Below, one piece after another: positions 1-11,064 of a stretch of 64,000 bases of DNA. The notes beneath the pieces are model-generated. The model searched no databases. It saw only the letters and a program-made list of their open reading frames with translations, and was not told the DNA's origin. Each line of letters opens with the position of its first letter. The stretch's first letter is position 1. Origin of the DNA: Marchantia polymorpha subsp. ruderalis (Eukaryota; Streptophyta; Marchantiopsida; Marchantiales; Marchantiaceae); NCBI GenBank assembly GCA_037833965.1, contig AP031356.1, forward strand, positions 13,600,501 to 13,664,500. The letters are read 5' to 3'. Both the position numbers and the translations under genes were made by a program.

Positions 1-1923
1 AGTACAGATTTTTGTGACTATGGACAAACCATGATTTATGATATAATGAGGCGTAAAAGCTTTCCAGAGTATTTGAATGACAGTTCGGTCTCCTCCAAAC
101 AATGGTTCTTCTGATCACGAGTCCACTCCTGCACATGTACGACTAGGTGTGATTAATATTCCAAAGCTGCAGCCTAAAGTCAAGGCGAGGCAAAACTGTT
201 ACACCTGCAGTATCTTGCTACATCATTGAAAATTGACAACATACCAAATTAAATCTGTACATCTTCATGTCTTTTGTACGTAACGTGTAACACGTAGCAT
301 TATCTATATACTGCAAAGAACATAGTTACTCGTGGTAAGACTAGTACTATAATTTTTATATCATGGTGTGAAGTCGGTCGGCAGACCCTCGGATTGTCAT
401 TATCACATTAGAAACAACGCCGTTGTCTGATACTCTGTTCATCTCCATCGAACTTGAATACATAAAAACAACACTGGCTTTATAAACCATTCGAAAAAAG
501 TTATACAGCGGCTTGATAAAACTCAAGCCTTAGTATCTAAACCTAGGGTACCATGGCTGGTGGCTTAATAGAAATGGGGAGATGGGAGCAATAAACAGGA
601 GTAATACAAATGAGGTTGATTTGATAAAAGAAAATTTGGTGATAAAAATGATGTATAAGGTATGCTCACTACAAGATCTTTAACTATTGACGTAAGACTT
701 GAAAGGTCACGGGTTCATGACAGAGACTTCAGACACAATACTGATACTATGTATCATCTTGTTTGACAAGATGATGTATCGAGTTAAGTACGAAATCCAT
801 ATATGGGATTGTTAAGAGAAGCCTCTTAAAACCACCATATCTTATGTTCGGTAACATGGTGTACTGTCTGTTCTTGAGATACGTTACAATTTCTCAATGT
901 TTTCAGGCTTCGGATGTAACCATAGACAAACTGCTCGAGCAGCTAAATTTCAGAAGCACACAATTCAATGTTTGTACAAATACCACAACAAGAACTAAAA
1001 CCCTCGCAGAATCATTTCTCCTGAGTAATAAGAGTCATTATCCTGAGGGGGAGAAACACTTGAAACTCTTCCCGATCCAAACAGAATTGGCAGGCTATAT
1101 TGAACTAGAGCAATCAAAACTAGAGCATGCTAACAAAGATCAACTGGGTTGGATACACAAAAACCGAACTCGATCTATGAAACCGAACTTAAAACCTCTC
1201 CAGAAATGAATAACATGCTCATTTCCAACTTTAGAAACATAAAGAGATCGTTGACCTCAAGTGCAATCAAACAAGAATCCTTGGATTTCATCTTCAATAA
1301 TAGGATATATAATAAAATTTGATAAGCAGTTGAGCAAATCTAGTTTCAGTTTGATCCACCTCAAGTTCCAGTTTCAGTTCCATACAGGAAGGAAGAAGTA
1401 GAGACATTCCGTAGCGTGATACCACGGATAAAATTCCTTCAAAATTATCCACAAACCTCTAATTAACCAAGTACATCTCTGGAAGAGGTTCACTGTAGTT
1501 TCAGAAAAGAGGATTCTTCTCCACCATGTGACTAATGCAGGTCATGGAGTCAGAATATTCATTATTCTCCAGCTTATCCCATCATTTTTTTAGTGGGGTT
1601 ACCTCCAAGAAATGTATCACTCTCTTTAAAGCACTGTAAATCGTATTTAGAATAAATGTGAAAAAGTTATATTGAAACATAAAAACTTTAAAAGTAGGTC
1701 AGAGAATAGAAACCATAAAAGTTTAAGATATAATTATCCCGTGGTTAATCTTGATTACTACTGGTCTGTTCGTCTCAACATAAAAGAAAGACAGATAGCT
1801 CTTGGTACTATTTGGAAACATGACACGAGAAAGGGACTCTCCATGGACAAATTCTATTCGTACTAATAAAAATTGACAATCTTCAAACATTAAGCAAACT
1901 TATAAGCAAACTTGTTACATTTC
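1..1923. other. Intergenic, no confident gene
   Basis: No recognisable coding sequence. The longest open frame is 844-1209 on the plus strand (121 codons, ATG start). Its product is polar and Lys/Glu/Leu-rich in the middle and matches no family I know. It may be chance or an orphan exon. The segment lies downstream of the minus-strand heme oxygenase gene, so its right edge probably holds that gene's 3' UTR and polyadenylation region. Confidence 0.4.
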
Positions 1924-3408
1924 TTAAGGCAGATATGATGCTTTCTTCGCTCTCGCTAACACGTAATTAGTTTCATCCACCCATCTTTGTTCGTTCTCGA
2001 GCAGGTGTACAGATATGGCGGGGTTCGAAGGGGTTCCTGTCATTCCGATACTTATTAACATGAGCTCTCTAGAAATACAGGTGAGTGTGGTGATTTGTAC
2101 CTCTGCAACTTTGTTAAGCTTTTCCTTCACGGCGGCTAATGTAGTCGAAAGATCACCTTCCCATTTGTAAAACTCCAATTCCTTTCCTTCTAGAACAGAT
2201 TCACAAACCTGCAGACGTCGATGAATGTTAGATTGACGTACTCGGTAACTAGCGAGTGAGACAAAAAACATCTCCACATGCTGCTACGTAAACATTAGAT
2301 CCCAGCTAACGTCAGATAGTCAACACCGTATGAAAAACAGGGTATTACCTTCTTCCCAATGAATCGACCACCGGCAGAATGTGCAAAATACACGTTGTAA
2401 AAGTGACAGATGAAAGCAGGAGGATCAGACTCTGACAAATTCTTCAATAACTCGGCATAAGTTATTCCTTCCTCTGACGGTTCTGGAATTTCATTTCCTT
2501 GACTCTTCAACCATTCCAAGTCCTTAGATAGTGCCGCTGACCTTTCAAGTCCAGTGTTCCTAAATTCTGCATCTGCGCCAAATTCATTTAGCCGTCGGAC
2601 AAAATGAGATCAATGATGGCAACATCCTGGGAAAGACCTTGAGCTTTCGTAATGATGAGAATGATGTTTGTAAATGACTAAAATTTCACGAACTAAAATG
2701 GTGGAGATGGTGATGGTGACATCAAAGGGGCCAATGTTACAAAGGCGCATCCCTCCACTAATAATGAGATGCAGAATAGTGAAGCAGAAACAATGTAAAA
2801 AACAGTTCCAACAAACATGATACGAAACAAAACTGCCACTGTCTACTCAATGCGAGACTGGTCGAGGAAGGTAGATGATACATACAAGAGGGGTGTGAAG
2901 CTGTAGCCATGATTTCTTCCATACAATCGAATACAGCTTTGCTGTTAACTAGGAATTTAATGAACCCCGCTATCGTGGGTTCCCACTTGGCAACAGGCTG
3001 AACATCTGCTTGTTTTTCGCCTTCCTTCGCCTGATCCTTCGTGTGCAATTTCATGGCTACGAACCTCATCTCTTCTACAAATCCCTTGTTTTCCCCGGGA
3101 TACCTTTGCTTGGGCTTGGTCGGAGTGGCAGATTCCGGTCCAGCCCTGACGACCAAACTGTTCCCATGAGTAGAAATCCGGCTTTTCCACCCACAACTAC
3201 TTCCATGCGTGGGGGAAATCCCACTGGAGCTACCACTCGCGCTCGACAGCCCAACCCCACCATGAACACTCAAGCACGCAGGCTTCGAGACATTCTGCAC
3301 TCGCCTCTGGCAACTGGACGCGTTCGACGCCGAACCCCCCCTGAAGCTGAACGCGCTCAAGGCCAAAGAAGACGATTGCTGCAGCAACTCAGACAGAGTG
3401 AAAACCAT
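1924..3408 (-). CDS. HO1: Plastid heme oxygenase (HO1/HY1 type), four exons
   Basis: This enzyme opens heme to biliverdin IXalpha, the precursor of the phytochrome chromophore, in the plastid stroma with reduced ferredoxin. Exons (minus strand) are 3408-2886, 2572-2349, 2208-2101 and 1995-1924. All introns are GT-AG and the phases match, giving 308 residues. Residues 1 to about 95 are Ser/Ala/Gly-rich with few acidic residues, typical of a transit peptide. The mature enzyme starts near [19 protein letters not shown]. His122 in the [13 protein letters not shown] motif is the expected proximal heme ligand. Exon 2 carries [11 protein letters not shown] and the distal-helix block [17 protein letters not shown]. 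Exon 3 carries [12 protein letters not shown] and [11 protein letters not shown] start at ATG 3408 because the open frame further upstream has no ATG. The last exon (23 residues, WVDETNYVL) is only loosely like the family C-terminus and is the weakest part of the model. Land-plant HO1 proteins are about 280 residues, so the length fits. Confidence 0.9.
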
Positions 3409-5738
3409 CGTAAATCCCCGAAATCGCCTCGCACAAACGCACCCGAATTCGCCTTCTACGTTCCGAATTCCACTCGCAACGGCAAGCGCTTCCAAGTTTC
3501 GAACAGGGACGGCCTCAGATGATTCAGGGCGCTGCTGGTGCAGTGGCGGTCGCGGAAGCTTTCGGAACCTGCACTGGCACCTCCTCGTCCTCCGTTGCTC
3601 CTTTGTTTTTCGTTATGTGGGTCGGGTCAGAGAGGCTGCTGATGACTGGACTCGGTGGCAGGCAATCCATCCCCACATTATGTCGTCTTGCCCTTCTCTG
3701 TCTGCCTCTGCCATATCTCGCCTCTCGCCTCTCGCGCTGTCGCTCACATCAGAGCCACAAGAACACTCTTCTCTTTTCTTCTGGTGGAATCTGCTTACTT
3801 AGAGCGCAGTTCGGCTTTTAGAGAGACGTGTGGCTTTGCTCTCTACCTCCCGTATACGCCAGTCCATGTACCATACGGAACTGCTCCTCTGCTTCGGTTG
3901 CGAGCCCACAGGCATCGTGAGGGTGTGCGCTCCGAAGCAAGCCCTTAGCATCAGGAACTGGATCGACTTCACGCCGTGCCCAGTGGTCTTCTAAGATATC
4001 CATTCTCCATTTGATTTCTTTGTCGGATTTGCTCTATCAGCTCTCCGGCCCATGGGATTTGCCTCATGGTAACATACGGCACTTTTATCACACAACTGTG
4101 TATTATATTGCCACACGGTTTCAACATACGAAGTCTTCCTGCGCCAACATAACGAAAAGATTTCGTTGTTCCGTGAAATGTCTCCCACCCTACCAACAAT
4201 TACATTAGTTATGTCTGTCTATATGTCTTTTGGTCAATAGAAATATCTTGATGTAGTTTTAACACTTTGAGCTTATGTAGTTTCAATGTTGGTTGAGTGT
4301 ATGTTGTAATACATACTTTTCGGGCTGAAAGCCGGATACAAGATGTGTGTGTTCGCATTTATCTTACTACATCAGTAACCTTATTTTATCTTCAACTGAT
4401 TATTCAAATCAAACACATACACTATTGGATCTCCATGTAAAAATTTGAGGAAGACCTAGAGCAGTCTGTAGTAAGGTTTTTCTTTTTTCTTTTTTTTATG
4501 TTGTGCATAAAGACATAGAGATGAGCATTTTAGTATACTTATAGTCTTCATACTTATTTAAAAGTGTAAAACAACTATAATCATACTTCAATAACATATA
4601 AAATGAGATATATGATTATACATGCGCAGTCAGTTTATTATTTATATTTTCATTACAAAAATATTGAATTGATGAGGAAATTTGTTCTAATTTATACCAA
4701 ATAAAATATACTTTAATGTGTTATGAATATTGGTATATCTTAACTTGCAGATTTTCTCGTATTCATTTTCTGCTTATCGTGGATTTTTCACAAGTAGGCT
4801 AATAAACAAGACTAGTAAACAAGACCTCATTGTTAAATATTGGAAATTTACAAAAAGTAGTGCATGTGTTGTATAAAATAGAATCAAGATATTAATAAAA
4901 AAGAAATGAAGGAGAAGGGCAAGGTGTTTCGTTCCACTCACTATGTCAAATTTTTTTTGCAGAAAAAAATCTGAAGTTTCTGTATAGCCGAAGAAAAACT
5001 TCAATCAAAGCCCGTAAAAATCAAATAGACAAGTTTTAAAATTAAAATTTACTTTTCCATACTAATGTCTTCTTCAGTTCTAATCCGATATATAAGCCTT
5101 TTCATCCCTAACGTCAAAATTTTCAATCGTGAAGTACACCAGGCATTTGGAATGAAACAGAAAGAAAGGTAAACAATCTTCGACACTTCACCAACTCAAT
5201 ATTTGTACACATCTTCAAACAATTATTTTACGAAATGCAAAGTAAAGATGCAATCACAGTTGATTTTCTTGTTACGTCTCCGGTTGCTCGTTCGTTAGCA
5301 ATTCGGCAGAGAATCGGAGGGTTGATCATATTCTTACTGCACAGCTTCAGGGAAAGGAGCGAACCGTATGCAATCCGGTACTTAACGTCATAAACAAGTT
5401 TTACGATTGTCGTACACGTTGCAATTGTTCCAAAGAAGAGCTTCTCAAGGCAGCGGCTCGTGTTCTAAAAGTTACCATGTAAAGTTTTGAAACCATTCTG
5501 GACCATTTTCAGAAGTTTTTTTAATTAAATGACATCGGATATGTGGAAAAGACTCGCAGTACACCAAGTCTTTGCTGTCTTGTGATCAAGCAACACAAGA
5601 CAGTTACTTCGGCATGATTTTTCTCCACAATCTTGTTTGTGTTACTTTTCATACTGGTTGGTCAAACTGTTACAGGGTGCACATGATCCATTCGACATAA
5701 CCATTTGATTTCTCGCAGGAGTTTATATCTATATATGT
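3409..5738. other. Upstream region of the heme oxygenase gene and intergenic DNA
   Basis: The first 600 bases (to about 4000) are GC-rich and contain several overlapping open frames on both strands. They are most simply read as promoter and 5' UTR of the minus-strand heme oxygenase gene. From about 4200 the sequence becomes AT-rich with no credible reading frame. No TATA box could be assigned with confidence. Confidence 0.4.
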
Positions 5739-5744
5739 GTGGAG

Positions 5745-6351
5745 ATGCCTTCGCCTATAAAGTGCATTTTTTCTGAAGCTTCCAAAGCTCCCTATCTCGA
5801 TACAACTACTTCAAATTTAACAAACCCATTTAAACTCCACCTGAAAGTGAAGGAGACCGGATGCAGAACACTTTTCATGACTGCACAGCGCCATGAGGCC
5901 GAGGTCCCATGTACCATCGGGCGAACAATCGTGGAGCGAGGAAGCAGCATCAAGTCCAAGATTGACTACGCTCCAAATTGTCACCCTCCTACCGCTGATG
6001 AGAAATAGACTATTGGTGAAAAGGGTCAATTGTCTTATCTTCATGACATAAATTAAGATAAAATGGAGAAGAAGGAGCTCATTTGCTGAAGACCCAGTCC
6101 CGAGATTAGTCGGAATTCGAGGCCCCGCGGATAAAAGCCCGTGTCATTTCCAAATGGCCAGTGTCAAGATGACGCTCATTTGCGGCGAGAGCAAGGCATC
6201 CACTCGCGCCATGAGCTCGTCCTCCAGTGGCGTGAATTCCATCCCTGTAGATCAACAGGAATCTGTGATAATGTGACGTATCCATACCAAAGACGGTGAG
6301 TCGGAAACTCGCCTCGGCAGGCATGCAGTGACCACATTTGGCCCACGGCAT
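5745..6351. other. Two small unassigned ORFs facing each other
   Basis: A plus-strand frame from ATG 5745 to 6008 (87 codons) and a minus-strand frame from 6351 to 6106 (81 codons) sit in a patch of balanced base composition inside AT-rich surroundings. Neither product belongs to a family I recognise. The minus-strand product has a fairly even, protein-like composition (for example HGASGCLALAANERHLD) and could be a relic exon. There is no evidence for splicing or expression, so both are recorded as possible relics only. Confidence 0.2.
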
Positions 6352-6359
6352 GGCAGATG

Positions 6360-9300
6360 TGTTACTACGAGTGGAGGCAATTCCAACTATGCAACAATCG
6401 TCACGGCGATTGGTGTTGACAGCCTACTTTGGCGTGGATTTTGAACCCAAAGAACAAGGCCAAATGGTCAACCACGGAAGAGTTGTTTTGAGTTGTAATC
6501 TCTAATGAAAGCAGAAATCGAGATCATACTAACGCAGTTGAGTAGAAATTAGACTTATATGGCCTCATCCCGGAATCGGTAAGTTTGATGCAACTACGTC
6601 TGTTGCTTGTGAGCACAGAATCACCAAGCACAAGAGATTCATGTGGGTCGTTATGGGCCTTTTATTGAGATTCATTATACACTTCAATGTGTGTTTGCTT
6701 CTCTTGCTTCTATCACTGATATAATGTTTTCCCGTGTTAATGTTCCATTCACTATGAAATCTACTGTTACAAAATGTCAGATTTAAATAAAATTCTAACA
6801 GTAATGTAATTCAAGTAATCCAAATAATAGTAATTAGTTGTACTATGGCTAATTTATATAGGTAACGGTTAGTTATCCTTTACTTAGGGTTGCTTAGCAG
6901 TACTATAGGTTATTCTCTGGTTGGTAGATGCAGGGTTATAGGGATAATTTGTGAATAGCAACTAATTCTAAAATAGTATCTTACACCAATAAAAGAATAG
7001 CGTATAGTTTAAATTATTTTTTTAAGACTAATTAGCCCTAAGTGAATTATAACTAACCCTCACTTTTATATAATTGGTAATTTGAGAATACGAGTGGGAT
7101 GCTAAAATAAATCGACGCCCATTATTAGCTCTATACACGGAGGAACAGAAACATGCACATATCGAAGAGTGTCCCAATACACATTGACTTGAACTAAAAC
7201 ATACTAGGTCTTATAGAAGTTCCAAGAGGACTCTTAAATATTAATAACAGTTATTGTATAAATTAACCATGTTATGCTTGTATCACCGAACTAGTCAAGT
7301 ACCATAGGCTCTTCTTTAGCTCAAGCACCATATGCTCATGTAAACTCCACTACAGCCCATCACTAACCACAGGCGATGATCAAATCGATCCCAGCTTTCG
7401 GTCGCCAATTCTCACAACACAACTACAGTACGTACATTTTTACGTTTGTTTGCCAATAAGACTTTGGCGTCATGAGACAGCTCGTTTCATGTTCGGTTTC
7501 TCTCAAGATATATGAGTGCTGTGGAGAACATTAGGGCAGCAAACGTTTGAAAGTTGATCAACAAATACAATTTGGGAGTAGTTCGAGAATAATCGGTATT
7601 CAACAAATTGGAAAAGAGAAAATTGACACATTTGTGAGCTCGGAACAAGGACGCCAACGATAGGTGAAGCTTTCTTTTCCGCATTTCTTGATTCCACACC
7701 CTACATGCACATTTCTCTCGTCACCCACTTTATTTCGATTGAGGGTTTCTTTTGTCACGGAAGGATGGACTTTTTGAAGCTATGCGCTTGTGTTGGTGAA
7801 AAGAATTAGTTGAAGTTCCAACTGTTTTTCTACCTGTTGCTGATTAGGAGGATTTTGGTATGCGTGAGTTTGCAAGATGATTCTTGCTGTTATCTTCTAA
7901 TGTCCGAATGAAGGCAATGACAGAAAGAAGATTTTGGAGTAGGCACAGAATGCCAATTTAAGCATTTCGTTCCTTTAGACTCGGATCGCTTAAAGTCCAC
8001 TTTAAGAGGATTTAGGTTTTAGTTCAAAGAGATTTATCTGTAAGCTTGTATGAGGCTCGCATCATTCTCCGTTTTAGTGTTCCGTTTCTTTAATTTTGGG
8101 ATAACCAGACCATAACCATCAGTAGCAGCGACCCATGCCCACCCATGCTTTGTGTGTAATTTATTTTCTATTTAATCATTGATGATTTTAATAAAAGTAT
8201 TAGTGTAAGATAATGACATGGATCATTTTCAAATTTTTTAATATGAAAGATGTGACTTAGATCGATCAAGATATGATCAAATGACATGAAAAAAAACTTC
8301 TGTTTGTTAAGGATACAAAGTACAATGAAATCTAACTAGATTTAAAGCATTGTTAAGTTTTAGTAAATTATTGTGTTCCTGTGGAATAGCCAGAGTTGAA
8401 GCACATAATCTGTCGGTGTCAAATCTGTGTGTTTATTTCTTTTTGTGTATTTTGTCACAACAATTTTTTTTTCAAAAAATTATCTCTTTAAACTTTAAAT
8501 AAATGATCTGAAAACATTCATTTAATGCATAATTAGAAAAAACCTTGCAACAAATGCACATATCAATCACATGTGTTATATTTTGCTACAAATAAAGATA
8601 ATTTGTTTTATTACATATGTTGATCTGGTTTGATAACTTAAGTCTACTCTATGTTTCTGAAAATACTCTTTATCAGTATTGACTATGTTGTACTTCAACT
8701 ACATATTCTATCATTCTTAATCAATAATTAATTCATTGAAAAATATAATACATTTTGTTATTGAGATATTTTTCATAACACTATTTTATTTCATCTTATT
8801 TATAAATACTTAAATTTTAATGGAAAATAATATTTTTAAGATATATTTAGTTCCATAGATTTAGACTTGATATTAGGAATATTTCAAATAGATTAATTAA
8901 TTTATAGCTCTCATACATCTTATTATTTCAAATTTAATTTTTTTTAAATATAAAGTTGTGCTTGAATTCTCTTGCTTATCTCAATGTCTTGAGTTTCATT
9001 TATCATTGCTTTTTTCACAATAATTAAATATCATATAATTTGCTTCATTAATACTTAATTTTTTGTGTCACAACTATTATTTGCATTTCAATAACATTCA
9101 AGAGTGAGCAATTTTAACTAATACTATCAATCTTACTATATTTTGCTCCCTTATGATATGAGTTAAACACATATTTTCATTGACAATCACCTTATAAATT
9201 AGATGGCTTAAATAGTTTATTCACTTTTAATATTATTTGCATGTCCATAAGAAATACATCTGAAATAAAAAATCTCATTTTATATAAATTCCTTCTATAA

Positions 9301-10343
9301 TTGAAGATAAATGTTAAACAGAATATATTTAAACAAGTATATTCAACAATTTTTGAATTCAAAATTTAAATTATATTAAAAAGATATAAAATTGTAATGA
9401 AATTATTTCCAAAAAAAATGTGTGCAAAATAAAATGTTCAATTAGTTTGATTAGAGATATTTTTGCAATTATTTATACATTTTAATTAAGTATATTTTTA
9501 TAAAAAAACTTTAAATATTAATAATATATTTTTTTTAATCAAGGTGAGATGGGAATTCTTACTCTATTTTTATTTACGTTGAAGCTAATCTATCACATAA
9601 AAGATATTGAAGTCAATTGTGAATTAAAAAATTTGTAAAAAGTTCAACATTCATTATTGAACTTTTAATGAATGTTGATGTGTGCAATCCTATATTTTGT
9701 CCAAAAAAATTTTAATATAAAAAATCAGTTGCAATTACTTTAAGATGTGATGAATGTATAAGTTTAATAATTTAATTTTAACTTTAATTTACGTAAATTG
9801 CGTATGTTTAATAAGTATCAAATTTAATTATACATTGATAAAATTGAAAAAGCCATTGTAAAGTTGCATATGAGCTAAACTAATTTTGATTAAAATTTAG
9901 TTGATCATCAAATAATAAAGAAACAAGACAATTATTTTGTAAATAATGTAATGCTAGAATATATGTATACATATGAATACATTAGTAAAATAATTTCATT
10001 TTTTAAATAAAAAAACAAAAATGAAAATCTAAAACAATAAGTGTTGACTTTCATTTATAAAATTAACAAAGAAAGAAAATCACTTCAATTTATTGTATAC
10101 ATGTCAAATTGTGCATGTCATTTGAATGGTCGATATGAGCATAGATAGAATTGCTTGAACTAATGATAAAAAATCAAGAGCATTGTATTTTTTTTGAAGT
10201 GAATTGAAATTAATTCATAACTGGTATGAATTTAATGATTTCATTATTAAATTTATAATTAATAAGTTTTTTATTATTTATTTAAAATAAAAAAAATCAA
10301 TTTTTATTCCAAAAAGGTCTATAGATTGTTTATGAAACTTGCA
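6360..10343. other. Intergenic, increasingly AT-rich decayed DNA
   Basis: No coding sequence was found. From about 8100 to the copia insertion at 10344 the sequence is extremely AT-rich, with poly-A/T runs and stop codons in all frames. This composition fits old, C-to-T-decayed transposon DNA in heterochromatin. The same AT-rich texture resumes directly after 17728, which shows that the copia element landed inside this block. Confidence 0.6.
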
Positions 10344-10348
10344 TTTAT
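10344..10348. repeat. Target-site duplication TTTAT, left copy
   Basis: TTTAT directly precedes the TG end of the left LTR. The matching copy at 17724-17728 directly follows the CA end of the right LTR. Five-base duplications are usual for copia integrases. Confidence 0.9.
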
Positions 10349-10614
10349 TGTAAACGGTAAATCGAGAAAACATAAAACACAACATATCAAATCACAACTG
10401 AGACACTATATAACGTGGTTCACCCTCAGGGGCTACGTCCACAAAGGAATACGCTCGAGAGAGTTTACTGTTTGTTTGAAGTGATTCTCTTCCTATCACC
10501 CTCAGGGTATATATACCCAAGGTAGTCAACTACCTAAGCTATAAATAGCTACATATGCGGTTAACCAAGGTTAACTAACCTCAGTTAACTCCTTAACCAG
10601 AGTTAATATCAACA
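10349..10614 (-). repeat. 3' LTR of the copia element
   Basis: 266 bp, TG...CA. By eye it is base-for-base the same as 17458-17723. It contains the 14-bp palindrome GGGTATATATACCC, which holds the TATA-like core, and three GTTAAC palindromes near the U3 end. On the element's strand this is the downstream LTR, which supplies 3' processing. Confidence 0.95.
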
Positions 10615-10626
10615 ATCTCCCCCTTA
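10615..10626 (-). promoter_or_regulatory. Polypurine tract
   Basis: The minus strand reads AAGGGGGAGAT immediately before the TG of the 3' LTR. This is the expected plus-strand DNA primer position and composition. Confidence 0.88.
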
Positions 10627-10639
10627 ACTCGCGTTAAGG

Positions 10640-11064
10640 AGTCTCAGTAACCTCTCTAACCTATATTATTACTCAGCGGAAAGTTCTAGACAGAATGCTG
10701 ACTGAAGTTCCCTCTTTAAACGAGACTTAACTGGAACTAAGCCGTAGCCATGACAGGATAGAGTAATAATATACATAGGTAACTCAACAATATCTCACCT
10801 TAACTCATGTCAAGGAATTTTTTTAGTCGCCTCTCTAACCTATATTATTACTCTCATACCAAGATAGAGTAATAATATACAGAGGTAACTCAACAATATC
10901 TCACCTTAACTCATGTCAAGGAATTTTAGTCACCTCTCTAACCTATATTATTACTCTGCGGAAAGTTCTAGACGGAAACCTATCACAAGGTTCCCCTTTA
11001 AACGAGAGTTAACTAAAACCAAACCGTAGCCATAAGAGGATAGAGTAACAATATACAGAGGTAA
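10640..11064 (-). repeat. Tandem hairpin-forming repeats between pol and the 3' LTR
   Basis: The motif CCTCTCTAACCTATATTATT starts at about 10651, 10830 and 10933. Each copy is followed by a near-inverse version (AGAGTAATAATATAC and variants) at about 10760, 10865 and 11042. The pairs can fold into stems. The middle two blocks form a direct tandem repeat of about 102 bp. The region is non-coding and lies just after the pol stop. It may act as a structured 3' UTR; that role is inference. Confidence 0.75.

Noticed and set aside
2957-3522. Overlapping frames on both strands at the heme oxygenase first exon
   Set aside because: They are alternative-frame shadows of the transit-peptide exon. Only the frame from ATG 3408 joins to the conserved later exons.
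8100-10343. Organelle DNA transfer as source of the AT-rich block
   Set aside because: No plastid or mitochondrial gene, tRNA or rRNA signature was seen. Decayed transposon DNA explains the composition better.
10640-11064. CRISPR-like array
   Set aside because: Repeats are few, imperfect and paired as inverses, and lie in a eukaryotic retrotransposon.
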